Shown: piece by piece, positions 19,389 through 27,228 of the stretch
How the letters are laid out: every line of letters begins with the position of its first letter
Numbering within the stretch: the first letter of the stretch is position 1
Assembly: GCF_900104035.1 (NCBI RefSeq)
Contig: NZ_FNIT01000005.1
Span: 248,001-312,000 of the forward strand
From: Aureimonas jatrophae
GTDB lineage: Bacteria > Pseudomonadota > Alphaproteobacteria > Rhizobiales > Rhizobiaceae
Length of the DNA: 64,000 nt
Direction of reading: 5' to 3'
Program-made: the position numbers and the translations under genes
Notes under the pieces: generated by a model
What the model saw: the letters and a program-made list of their open reading frames with translations, nothing else
Databases searched by the model: none
What the model was told of the DNA's origin: nothing

Positions 19389-20216
19389 TCAGGCCGCCGC
19401 AAGGCTTTGGCCGCGCGTGCCCTCGGCGAGCGAGCGCACCAGCGCGGTGACGGCATCGACCACGGCCTCGGTCCCGCGCGGCGCCGCCTCCTCGATGGCC
19501 TGCACGATCGCCGAGCCGACGACGACGCCGTCGGCCTGCCGCGCGATCGCTTCGGCCTGGGCAGCGGTCCGCACGCCGAAGCCGACGCAGACCGGCAGGT
19601 CCGTATGACCCTTGATGCGCGTGACGGCCCGGCCGACCGCCCCGGCGTCGGGTGCCGCGGTGCCGGTGATGCCGTTGATCGAGACGTAGTACACGAAGCC
19701 CGACGTGTTCTTGAGAACGGCCGGCAGGCGCTTGTCGTCGGTCGTCGGGGTGGCGAGGCGCACGAAGTTGAGTCCGCCCGCCAGCGCGGGAAGACAGAGC
19801 TCGTCGTCCATCTCGGGCGGCAGGTCGACCACGATCAGACCGTCGACGCCGCTGGCCTTCGCGTCGCGCACGAAGCGCTCGACGCCGTAGATGTAGATCG
19901 GGTTGAAGTAGCCCATCAGGATCACGGGCGTTTGCTCGTTGTCCTCGCGAAACGCGCGCACGGTCTCCAGCGTGCGTGCCAGCGTCTCGCCGCTGCCCAG
20001 CGCACGGAGCCCCGCGCGCTGGATCGCCGGACCGTCGGCCATCGGGTCGGAGAAGGGCATGCCGAGCTCGATCAGGTCGGCGCCCGCCTCCGGCAGGGCG
20101 CGCATGACGGCGAGCGCCGTGTCCCGGTCCGGATCGCCCGCCATCACGAAGGTGACGAGCGCGGGCCGGCCTTCGGCCTTGAGGTCGGCAAAGCGCGTCT
20201 CGATGCGGGTGGTCAT
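19389..20216 (-). CDS. trpA: Tryptophan synthase alpha subunit
   Basis: A 275-residue TIM-barrel enzyme that cleaves indole-3-glycerol phosphate to indole. The catalytic glutamate lies in [16 protein letters not shown], and the phosphate-binding loop [13 protein letters not shown] is present near residue 215. Indole passes to TrpB, encoded 87 bases upstream. accD follows 65 bases downstream. Confidence 0.98.
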   Translation of the reverse strand: MTTRIETRFADLKAEGRPALVTFVMAGDPDRDTALAVMRALPEAGADLIELGMPFSDPMADGPAIQRAGLRALGSGETLARTLETVRAFREDNEQTPVILMGYFNPIYIYGVERFVRDAKASGVDGLIVVDLPPEMDDELCLPALAGGLNFVRLATPTTDDKRLPAVLKNTSGFVYYVSINGITGTAAPDAGAVGRAVTRIKGHTDLPVCVGFGVRTAAQAEAIARQADGVVVGSAIVQAIEEAAPRGTEAVVDAVTALVRSLAEGTRGQSLAAA

Positions 20217-20303
20217 GCTCGGGTCCTTCGATACGGCGGGGCGGGATGGGCGATACAGCGCGCGCAGCGGCGCCTCAAGCGCCCCTGCCCGCCGAGCGGT
20301 CGC

Positions 20304-21527
20304 TCAGATATCCATCCCCATGCGGGCGGCGATCGTGTTCACGTCCTTGTCGCCCCGGCCCGACAGGCACAGGACGATGCGCTGGTCGCGGCGCATGGTG
20401 GGCGCGATCTTGGCGATCTGGGCCAAGCCGTGGGCCGACTCCAGCGCCGGAATGATGCCCTCGAGCCGCGTGCAGAGCTGGAAGGCGACCAGCGCCTCCT
20501 GATCGGTGATCGGCACATAGGAGACGCGGCCCGTGTCGCGCAGATAGGCATGCTCGGGGCCGACGCCGGGATAATCGAGGCCGGCCGATATGGAATGGCC
20601 TTCGAGAATCTGCCCCGCCTCGTCCTGCAGGAGGTAGGTGCGGTTGCCGTGCAGGACGCCGGGGCGACCGCCGCTCATCGAGGCGGCGTGGCCGTTCTCG
20701 ACGTCGATGCCATGGCCGCCGGCCTCGGCGCCGAAGATCTGCACGTCCGGATCGTCCAGGAAGGCGCGGAACATGCCGATGGCGTTGGAGCCGCCGCCGA
20801 CGCACGCGACCACCGCGTCCGGCAGCGCGCCGACCGTATCCAGCATCTGCTGGCGCGTCTCGTCGCCGATCACCTGCTGGAAGTCGCGCACCATGGCGGG
20901 ATAGGGGTGCGGACCGGCCGCCGTGCCGATGAGGTAGTAGGTGTCCTCGACGTTCGAGACCCAGTCGCGCAGCGCCTCGTTCATCGCGTCTTTGAGCGTG
21001 CCGGCGCCCGCCGTCACGGCGCGGACCTCGGCGCCGAGCAGCTTCATGCGCACGACGTTGGGCTTCTGGCGCTCGACGTCGGTCGCGCCCATGAAGACCA
21101 CGCAGGGCATGCCGAAGCGTGCGCACACGGTCGCGGTGGCCACGCCATGCTGGCCCGCGCCCGTCTCGGCGATGATGCGCCGCTTGCCCATGCGGCGGGC
21201 CAGCAGGATCTGGCCGAGGCAGTTGTTGATCTTGTGCGAGCCGGTGTGGTTCAGCTCCTCGCGCTTGAACCAGACCTCTGCGCCGCCGAAATGCTCGGTC
21301 AGCCGCTCGGCGTGGTAGAGCGGGCTCGGGCGGCCGGTGTAGTGCGTCTGGAGGCTGCCGAGCTCGGCCTTGAACGCGTCGTCGCTCTTGGCCGCCTTGT
21401 AGGCCGCCTCCAGATCGAGGATCAGCGGCATCAGCGTTTCAGCCACGAAGCGCCCGCCGAAGAGGCCGAAGCGGCCGTCGTCGTCGGGGCCGAGCTTGAA
21501 GGAGTTCGGGGTCGCGATCGAGTTCAT
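20304..21527 (-). CDS. trpB: Tryptophan synthase beta subunit
   Basis: A 407-residue PLP enzyme joining indole and serine to make tryptophan. The PLP lysine is in [13 protein letters not shown], and the phosphate-binding [10 protein letters not shown] loop follows. The start overlaps the trpF stop by 4 bases, so the two are coupled; trpA follows. The length matches the family. Confidence 0.98.
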   Translation of the reverse strand: MNSIATPNSFKLGPDDDGRFGLFGGRFVAETLMPLILDLEAAYKAAKSDDAFKAELGSLQTHYTGRPSPLYHAERLTEHFGGAEVWFKREELNHTGSHKINNCLGQILLARRMGKRRIIAETGAGQHGVATATVCARFGMPCVVFMGATDVERQKPNVVRMKLLGAEVRAVTAGAGTLKDAMNEALRDWVSNVEDTYYLIGTAAGPHPYPAMVRDFQQVIGDETRQQMLDTVGALPDAVVACVGGGSNAIGMFRAFLDDPDVQIFGAEAGGHGIDVENGHAASMSGGRPGVLHGNRTYLLQDEAGQILEGHSISAGLDYPGVGPEHAYLRDTGRVSYVPITDQEALVAFQLCTRLEGIIPALESAHGLAQIAKIAPTMRRDQRIVLCLSGRGDKDVNTIAARMGMDI

Positions 21528-22204
21528 GCCGATGGCCGCTGGCTGGTGTGGTGGATGGTCCGGTCCGCCCCGTCGAGGGCGTCGAACAGCTGGTGGATCA
21601 GGCCCTCGTCCTTGACCCCCGGGGCGCGCTCGACGCCCGAGGACAGATCGAGCGCGAAGGGACGCACGCGCCGAACCGCTTCCATGACGTTGGCCGGGGT
21701 GACGCCGCCCGACAGGGTGAAGTCACGCGTCGGCAGGTCGTCGAGCAGGCTCCAATCGAAGCTCACCCCGTTGCCGCCGGGCAGCTGCGAGCCCTTGGGT
21801 CGCTTGGCGTCGATCAGAATGCGATGGGCGACCGGCTCGTAGCGTTCGAAGGCGTCGAGATCGGACGCCTGCGACACGGAGATCGCCTTCATCACACTGA
21901 GCCCGGTGAGCGCCGCGATCTCGGCAACGCGCGCGACGCTCTCCTGACCATGGAGTTGGAGCACGTCGGGGCGCACACGCTCCGCGATGCGCGTCAGGAC
22001 GTCGTCCTCCGGGTCCACGAGGACGACGGTGACGAGCGCCCGGCCGCCGGCATGGGCGCGCAGCCGCATCATGTCCGCGATCTCCAGATGGCGGGGGCTC
22101 GGCGGGAAATGAACGAAACCGATCTCGTTGCCGCCCCGGGACAGGACGGCATCGACGTGGCGGGCTTCCTTCAGTCCGCAGATCTTGACGTGCGGTCGAT
22201 ACAC
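21524..22204 (-). CDS. trpF: Phosphoribosylanthranilate isomerase
   Basis: A 226-residue TIM-barrel enzyme for the third step of tryptophan synthesis. The catalytic cysteine lies in the N-terminal VKICGLKE motif, and the general acid aspartate in VLVDPED-type and LIDAK strands is visible, with a phosphate loop [10 protein letters not shown]. It heads trpF-trpB-trpA; no attenuator or leader peptide is evident in the 100 bases upstream. Confidence 0.97.
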   Translation of the reverse strand: MYRPHVKICGLKEARHVDAVLSRGGNEIGFVHFPPSPRHLEIADMMRLRAHAGGRALVTVVLVDPEDDVLTRIAERVRPDVLQLHGQESVARVAEIAALTGLSVMKAISVSQASDLDAFERYEPVAHRILIDAKRPKGSQLPGGNGVSFDWSLLDDLPTRDFTLSGGVTPANVMEAVRRVRPFALDLSSGVERAPGVKDEGLIHQLFDALDGADRTIHHTSQRPSA

Positions 22205-22304
22205 GGGTTCTCGAAATCCGCTAAGAGGGTCAGGGCCTTATCGCGCCGTATGGCGGTTCGTGTAAAGCGCCGGCGCCGCGATGCGTTGCATCGCCGGACG
22301 TCTC

Positions 22305-23045
22305 TCAGTCGAAGCGGATCGCGTGCAGCGAGCCGCCGTGCTGGCGCAGCCACTCGCGCCCCGCTTCGGTTTCGGGGCATAGTTCGCGGCAGAGCGCCCA
22401 GAAGGCCGGCGCGTGGTTCATCTCGCGCAGATGTGCCATCTCGTGCGCGACGAGGTAGCGCAGAACCCCGGGCGGCGCCATGACGATGCGCCAGGAGAAG
22501 CTGAGACGGCGTTCGGCCGAGCACGAGCCCCAGCGACTCCGCGTGTCCTTGAGCGACAGGGCAGCAGGCCGGATGCCAAGGACGGGAACGAGACGTTCGA
22601 CCTCGGCCTGGAGGTCGCGGCGGGCCTCGCGCTTCAGCGCATCCGCCACGCGCCGGCCGATTGCCTCCGCCTCGCCGCCGACGACGAGGCACCCTTCGCC
22701 CGCATCGATGCGGGCCGAGCGTCGTCCCGGCTCGTGAACCACGAGAAGCTCGCCGCCGCGAAAGGGCAACCGTGCGCCGGCCTCCACGCGCAGCGCGCCC
22801 GGATGCGCCTCCAGCCGGCCTGCCACCCAGGCGCGGTGTCGGTCGAGAAAGCCGAGCACCGTGGCGGTACGGGTCCGGGGTGGCACCGTGACGCGCAGCT
22901 CGCCCGCCGGCGACAGGCGCAGAACGAGGCGCCGGGCGCCGGCGTGCTCGCGCACGCGCAGCGGCAGGGCGCGCCCGTCGATCTCGAAGACGTCGGGCAG
23001 CGGCTGGGGAACGGAACGGCGAAGAAAGGCGGGAAGCGTCGGCAT
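22305..23045 (-). CDS. SprT/YgjP-family zinc metalloprotease (DUF45)
   Basis: A 246-residue predicted metallopeptidase with HEMAH at residues 201-205 (His201, Glu202, His205) and a further His211 in LREMNH, the zinc-binding pattern of the YgjP/DUF45 family. The conserved block SRWGSCSAERRLSFSWR precedes it. The N-terminal third is beta-rich and typical for the family. No signal peptide is visible, so it is probably cytoplasmic; substrate unknown. It is followed by trpF after 100 bases and preceded by a DUF2852 gene with its own terminator. Confidence 0.88.
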   Translation of the reverse strand: MPTLPAFLRRSVPQPLPDVFEIDGRALPLRVREHAGARRLVLRLSPAGELRVTVPPRTRTATVLGFLDRHRAWVAGRLEAHPGALRVEAGARLPFRGGELLVVHEPGRRSARIDAGEGCLVVGGEAEAIGRRVADALKREARRDLQAEVERLVPVLGIRPAALSLKDTRSRWGSCSAERRLSFSWRIVMAPPGVLRYLVAHEMAHLREMNHAPAFWALCRELCPETEAGREWLRQHGGSLHAIRFD

Positions 23046-23095
23046 GTCCCGGACCGTTCTAGCGCGCGGCCCTTGCCGCTATCCATACCTTCACG

Positions 23096-23125
23096 AAAAA
23101 GGCCGCCCCGTTGCCGAAGCGGCCC
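23096..23125 (-). terminator. Terminator of the DUF2852 gene
   Basis: Arms GGCCGC (23101-23106) and GCGGCC (23119-23124) are preceded on the plus strand by AAAAA, giving a stem followed by UUUUU on the minus strand, shortly after the DUF2852 stop and before the protease start. Confidence 0.8.
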
Positions 23126-23147
23126 GCAGTCCGAAACGATCGGCGGC

Positions 23148-23579
23148 TCAGCGAGCGCTGACGATCTCGGCGTCCTCGACGCCGGCGCGGCGACCGCGCT
23201 GGCTCATGAAGCGGTCGAACTCCTCCTGGTCCTTGGCGCGGCGAAGCTCGCGCGCATAGGACTCGAACTCGGCGCTCGCCTCGTTCAGGCGGCGACGCTC
23301 CTCGTCGAGGCGCTTCAGCTCGGCCTCGCGCCAGTCGTCGAAGGCGACGTTGCCGGTGCGGCCGAAGCCGGCCGGGATGTTGGCGCCCGAGCGGCGGAAG
23401 GTGGCCGCCACGCGGTCGGTGGCGCGGCCGACATCGCCGCGGAAGGCCTCGAGCCGGTCACCCCACAGGATGTAGGCAAGGACGGCGAGGCCGAGCGGCC
23501 AGTAGGCCATGAAGCCCAGGACCATCAGCGCAATGGTGGCGGGGGTCCAGGCGGGGCGAATCAAGGCTTGCGATCTCAT
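23148..23579 (-). CDS. DUF2852 membrane-anchored protein
   Basis: A 143-residue protein of the alphaproteobacterial DUF2852 family, function unknown. One hydrophobic segment (about residues 14-40, IALMVLGFMAYWPLGLAVLAY) is followed by a charged, helical C-terminal half rich in Glu and Arg that probably forms a coiled coil (DDWREAELKRLDEERRRLNEA). It is monocistronic, with a clear terminator after it. The family assignment is from overall pattern. Confidence 0.8.
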   Translation of the reverse strand: MRSQALIRPAWTPATIALMVLGFMAYWPLGLAVLAYILWGDRLEAFRGDVGRATDRVAATFRRSGANIPAGFGRTGNVAFDDWREAELKRLDEERRRLNEASAEFESYARELRRAKDQEEFDRFMSQRGRRAGVEDAEIVSAR

Positions 23580-23712
23580 CGAACGGCGTTCCAGTGCGAA
23601 AGGCCCATGGGTAGCGGGCGACGATCCCGCTTCCTCAGATGGGGGGCGGGAAAATCCGCTTCAACGCCTCCGCCGGCCGCGCCGTTCACGATTTGGCAAG
23701 GCTAGCGGCGCG

Positions 23713-25293
23713 TCACGCGCCGCTGCGCTCCTCGACTGCGCGCTCGGCATCCGCAAAACGCGCCTCGCTCAGAAGGGCGTCGCCCGACGCTCCGTCCTCG
23801 TCGGCCGGTGCCTGAAGGGTCGGCGCGGCGTCGCCGATATGCGCGGGATCGCTGTCCGGTTCCAGGCCGTGCAGCGCAGTTCCGGCCTCCAGCGCTTCCA
23901 GGCCCGGAAGATGAGGCTCGCCCGCTGCATCCGGGCCGCGCACGGGATTGTCGGGCAACTGCGCGGCCGCCGTGAAGGCCGTTCCTGCGCCCAACTCGTC
24001 GGCGTCCGGCAGGTCCGAACCGCCGGTCACGGGCGGCGGCGTAACCGGCTTGCCCCCCTCGCCGCTCCGGCGGTGAGTCAACGCGAAGTCCACCATGCGC
24101 GGCACGATCTCGGCGCGGAAGCGCGAGCCGTTGAAGACGCCGTAGTGGCCGACCTTGGGCTGGACGTAGTGGACGCGCATGTCGTCCGGCAGGCTGCGGC
24201 AGAGCGTGTGGGCGGCCTGCGTCTGGCCGAGACCGGAGATGTCGTCGTTCTCGCCCTCGACGGTCAGGAGCGCGGTGCGCCGGATCGCGCCCATGTCCAG
24301 GCGCCGTCCCCGATGCTCGATCGTGCCGCGCGGCAGCGAGTGGTTGATGAACACCTGCTCCACGGTCTGGAGGTAGAACTCGGCGGTGAGGTCCATCACC
24401 GCGTTGTACTCATCGTAGAAGGTGCGGTGCTTGTCGGCCCCGTCGCCGTCGTTCTTCACGAGATGGAAGAAGAAGTCCTTGTGGGCGATCAGGTGCCGGT
24501 CGAGATTCATCGACATGAAGCCGGTGAGCTGCAGGAAGCCGGGATAGACCATCCGACCGAAGCCGGGATGAGGAAACGGCACGGGCATCACGACGTTGTC
24601 GCGGAACCACTCGATGCCCTTGCTTTCCGCCAAGCGGTTCACGCCGGTCGGATTGACGCGCGTGTCGATCGGGCCACCCATCAGCGTCATGGTCGCGGGC
24701 ACGCACGGGTCGTCGTCCATCGACATGGCCGCGACCGCCATCATCACCGGCACGGCCGGCTGGCAGACGCCCACCACGTTCACGCCCTCGCCCAGGAAGC
24801 GCAGCATGTCGGCGACGTAGTCGACATAGTCGTCGAGGTCGAAGCGCCCGACGCCGACCGGCACGGTGCGCGCATCGGTCCAATCGGTGATGTAGACCTC
24901 GCCATAGGGCAGGAGCGCCTCGACCGTGCCGCGCAGGAGCGTCGCGTAGTGGCCCGACATCGGGGCGACGAGCAGGAAGCGCGGGTCGGGGCGCCGGCCC
25001 TCGGGCAGCGCCCGCTCGAAGTGCAGCAGCCGCGCGAAGGGCTTCTCCCAGACCGTCCGATCAATCACCGGCACGCGCATCCCATCCACGAACGTGTCGT
25101 GGATGTTCCAGGCCGGCTTGCCGTAGACACGCGTGGAGCGCTCGAACACCTCCGCCATGGCGGCGACGGTGCGTCCGAAATCGGTGGCCGCGACCGGGTT
25201 CAGCGGGTTTCGATAGAAGACCTGCGTCGCTTCGGCGACCGCGCGCCAAGGCGCGAGGGCGGCATGGTTCCATTCGTAGAACTGGTACAACAT
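23713..25293 (-). CDS. phaZ: Intracellular poly(3-hydroxybutyrate) depolymerase
   Basis: A 526-residue protein of the intracellular PHB depolymerase family that mobilises stored polyester. The N terminus MLYQFYEWNHAALAPWR is typical. The nucleophile is Cys177 in VVGVCQPAVP instead of serine, which is characteristic of this family, and a late histidine lies in PKVGHYGVFNGSRF. The enzyme core ends near residue 414. Residues about 415-526 form a Pro/Ala/Asp-rich, probably disordered tail not expected in the roughly 420-residue rhizobial enzymes. It has its own upstream region with an AT-rich stretch and TGCATTGCA element. Confidence 0.92.
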   Translation of the reverse strand: MLYQFYEWNHAALAPWRAVAEATQVFYRNPLNPVAATDFGRTVAAMAEVFERSTRVYGKPAWNIHDTFVDGMRVPVIDRTVWEKPFARLLHFERALPEGRRPDPRFLLVAPMSGHYATLLRGTVEALLPYGEVYITDWTDARTVPVGVGRFDLDDYVDYVADMLRFLGEGVNVVGVCQPAVPVMMAVAAMSMDDDPCVPATMTLMGGPIDTRVNPTGVNRLAESKGIEWFRDNVVMPVPFPHPGFGRMVYPGFLQLTGFMSMNLDRHLIAHKDFFFHLVKNDGDGADKHRTFYDEYNAVMDLTAEFYLQTVEQVFINHSLPRGTIEHRGRRLDMGAIRRTALLTVEGENDDISGLGQTQAAHTLCRSLPDDMRVHYVQPKVGHYGVFNGSRFRAEIVPRMVDFALTHRRSGEGGKPVTPPPVTGGSDLPDADELGAGTAFTAAAQLPDNPVRGPDAAGEPHLPGLEALEAGTALHGLEPDSDPAHIGDAAPTLQAPADEDGASGDALLSEARFADAERAVEERSGA

Positions 25294-25336
25294 GCTCTCC
25301 CGCGTTCCGGCAGCGCTCGCGCCACACTTCGGCTAG

Positions 25337-25345
25337 TGCATTGCA
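25337..25345. promoter_or_regulatory. TGC-type palindrome before phaZ
   Basis: TGCATTGCA lies about 45 bases upstream of the phaZ start inside an AT-rich patch that could hold the -10 region (TATATT on the minus strand). PhaR-type regulators of PHB genes recognise TGC-containing dyads, so this could be an operator, but one short site is weak evidence. Confidence 0.3.
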
Positions 25346-25384
25346 ATATAAGTGGTTTGGATCTCGCGTCCAATTTCGGCGCCG

Positions 25385-25966
25385 CTAGAGCCAGCGCACC
25401 ATGACGGTGCGCCGCTCCGGATCGACGCCGGGAGGCAATTCCGCATCGAAGCGCTTGCGCAGGGCTGGAGGGCGATCGGGGGCGGGCACCGCCAGGAAGC
25501 CGCGCTTGGCGTAGAAGCCCTCGTTGAAGGCGAGATCGCGCGCCGTGGACAGGGCGATCGCACGCTGGAAGAACCAACCCGCCCGCGCCACCACCGCCTG
25601 GAGCAGCGCCGATCCGAGGCCCCGCCGCCCGTGTTCGGGATCGACGGAAAGCGCCGAAAGCCACGTGCAGCCCGCCCCTTCCGCCGCCTCGGGCTCGCCC
25701 GCGAGAATCTCGGCAAGGTCCACGCTTGCGGCAAACCCCACCGCCTTGCCGTCGCGCTCGGCCACGAAGACCTCGTGGGCGAGCAGGAACTGGATGAAGC
25801 GGCCGGGCTCCAGAGGCTCGGCATCCGCGAGGTGGCCGGCATCGACCAGCAACTGCCCGGCGCGGCGGTCGATCTCGCGCAGGCGCATCGCCTCGCCCGG
25901 CTCCATCATGCGGATGCGGTAGGGCTCGGGCGCCATGCCCCGGAACGCCCGGCGTCCCGGCTTCAC
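25385..25966 (-). CDS. GNAT-family N-acetyltransferase
   Basis: A protein of about 193 residues with the acetyl-CoA loop in LSVDPEHGRRGLGSALLQAVV and the later NEGFYAKRGFLAV strand, typical of GNAT enzymes. The acceptor is unknown. A GTG at 25966 overlaps the preceding DUF1330 stop (GTGA), which suggests coupling; an ATG at 25936 giving MAPEPYRIRMM is an equally family-like start. It lies directly before phaZ's promoter region on the other side and is the second gene of a two-gene unit. Confidence 0.85.
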   Translation of the reverse strand: MKPGRRAFRGMAPEPYRIRMMEPGEAMRLREIDRRAGQLLVDAGHLADAEPLEPGRFIQFLLAHEVFVAERDGKAVGFAASVDLAEILAGEPEAAEGAGCTWLSALSVDPEHGRRGLGSALLQAVVARAGWFFQRAIALSTARDLAFNEGFYAKRGFLAVPAPDRPPALRKRFDAELPPGVDPERRTVMVRWL

Positions 25967-26259
25967 CCCTCGGCCACGCCCTCGACGATCAGGAGCTCGG
26001 CGTCGGATACCTCCTGTCGCAGGCGCTTGGCCTCTTGGTATTCGGGCGAGTTGTAGCAGGCGAGCGCTTCCTCCATCGACGCGAACTCGATCACTACGTT
26101 GCGCGCCCGCGCGTCGCCCTCGAGATCGCGGAACGGCCCGCCGCGTGCCAGGAACTTCGCGCCATGCCGCTGCATCGCGGGCGCGGCCGTGGTCACGTAG
26201 TCCTTGTAGCGCTCGGGATCGTGCACATCGACATGGGCGATCCAGTAGGCCTTCGGCAT
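25963..26259 (-). CDS. DUF1330 family protein
   Basis: A 98-residue protein with the DUF1330 pattern: MPKAYWIAHVDVHDPERYKDY at the start, a central FLARGG strand and FASMEEALACYNSPEYQEAK near the end. This is a ferredoxin-like dimeric alpha/beta-barrel fold of unknown biochemical role. It precedes a coupled acetyltransferase gene. Confidence 0.9.
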   Translation of the reverse strand: MPKAYWIAHVDVHDPERYKDYVTTAAPAMQRHGAKFLARGGPFRDLEGDARARNVVIEFASMEEALACYNSPEYQEAKRLRQEVSDAELLIVEGVAEG

Positions 26260-26300
26260 GATGGCGTCTCCTCTTGGGTCCGGTGCCAGATAGAGAGACC

Positions 26301-26999
26301 TCAGGCCGCTTCCATCTCGGCTAGGATCGCGCGCGCCGCCGCCAGCGGATCGGCCGCCGCCACGACCGGCCGCGCGACCACCAGATGCGTCGCCCCGTTG
26401 CGCAGCGCCTCGGCCGGGGCCACGACGCGCTTCTGGTCGCCCGCCGCCGCCCCCGCCGGGCGGATGCCGGGCGTCACAATCGCCGCGTCGGGCCCGGCCA
26501 GCGCCCGCACGCGTCCCGCCTCGGCCGCGGACGCCACGATGCCGCCGACGCCCGCGTCCATCGCCTGACGCACGCGCCGCTCCACCAGCGCCTCGACGCC
26601 GCCGTCCCAGCCCATCTCAGCTAAGTCCGCGTTCTCCAGCGAGGTCAGCACGGTGACCGCGAGAATCTGGAGCCCCGATCCCGCCGCCGCGCGCACGGCC
26701 GCGCGCATCACCTGCGGATAGGCGTGCACCGTCAGCATCGACACACCGAGCCGGGCTGCGGCCTCGACGCCCTTCTCCACGGTGTTGCCGATGTCGTGCA
26801 GCTTCAGATCGAGAAACACCTGCCGGCCCGAGGCCGCCAGATCCCGCGCGAAGTCGAGGCCGCCCGGCGCATAGGCCAGCTGATAGCCGACCTTGTAGAA
26901 GCCGACCGCCTCGCCCAGCCGCTCCACCACCACCTCGGCGCTCGCCACGTCGGGCAGGTCCAGGCCGACGATCAACCGGTCGCGGGGCGTGAGGGACAT
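26301..26999 (-). CDS. pyrF: Orotidine 5'-phosphate decarboxylase
   Basis: A 232-residue enzyme for the last step of UMP synthesis. The catalytic Lys/Asp array is in [14 protein letters not shown], and the phosphate-binding end reads [18 protein letters not shown]. In many rhizobia pyrF sits next to pmtA; here it lies instead between a DUF1330 gene and polA. It is followed by DUF1330 after 41 bases. Confidence 0.98.
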   Translation of the reverse strand: MSLTPRDRLIVGLDLPDVASAEVVVERLGEAVGFYKVGYQLAYAPGGLDFARDLAASGRQVFLDLKLHDIGNTVEKGVEAAARLGVSMLTVHAYPQVMRAAVRAAAGSGLQILAVTVLTSLENADLAEMGWDGGVEALVERRVRQAMDAGVGGIVASAAEAGRVRALAGPDAAIVTPGIRPAGAAAGDQKRVVAPAEALRNGATHLVVARPVVAAADPLAAARAILAEMEAA

Positions 27000-27032
27000 G
27001 GGCGTAGCTCCTGAGGCGCGGGTGGGGTCGTG

Positions 27033-27209
27033 GCGGGGCTACCGCCCCGCGCCCCGTCCGGGAAGAGTTCCCGGACCCTTCTTGTCATTTGAGCCGCCTT
27101 TTTCCTGTGTGGGGCAGGCCGGCGGCCCGCCCCACACAGGAACAGGTTTCAAACGAGGAGGGGTGCTGAGAATATCATGTCCCCTCGTGGGGCCTGGGGC
27201 ATAGCCCCA
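27033..27209. repeat. Cluster of four inverted repeats between polA and pyrF
   Basis: The 229-base gap between polA and pyrF holds no gene but four hairpins: 27033-27050 (7-base stem), 27056-27076 (9-base stem, GAG loop), 27102-27142 (14-base stem around a GC-rich centre) and 27195-27209 (6-base stem). None has a proper T tract for minus-strand transcription. The series resembles a composite extragenic palindromic element, or an RNA-stabilising structure between the two genes. Confidence 0.6.
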
Positions 27210-27228
27210 TCGTATCCCAAGCAGCGCC

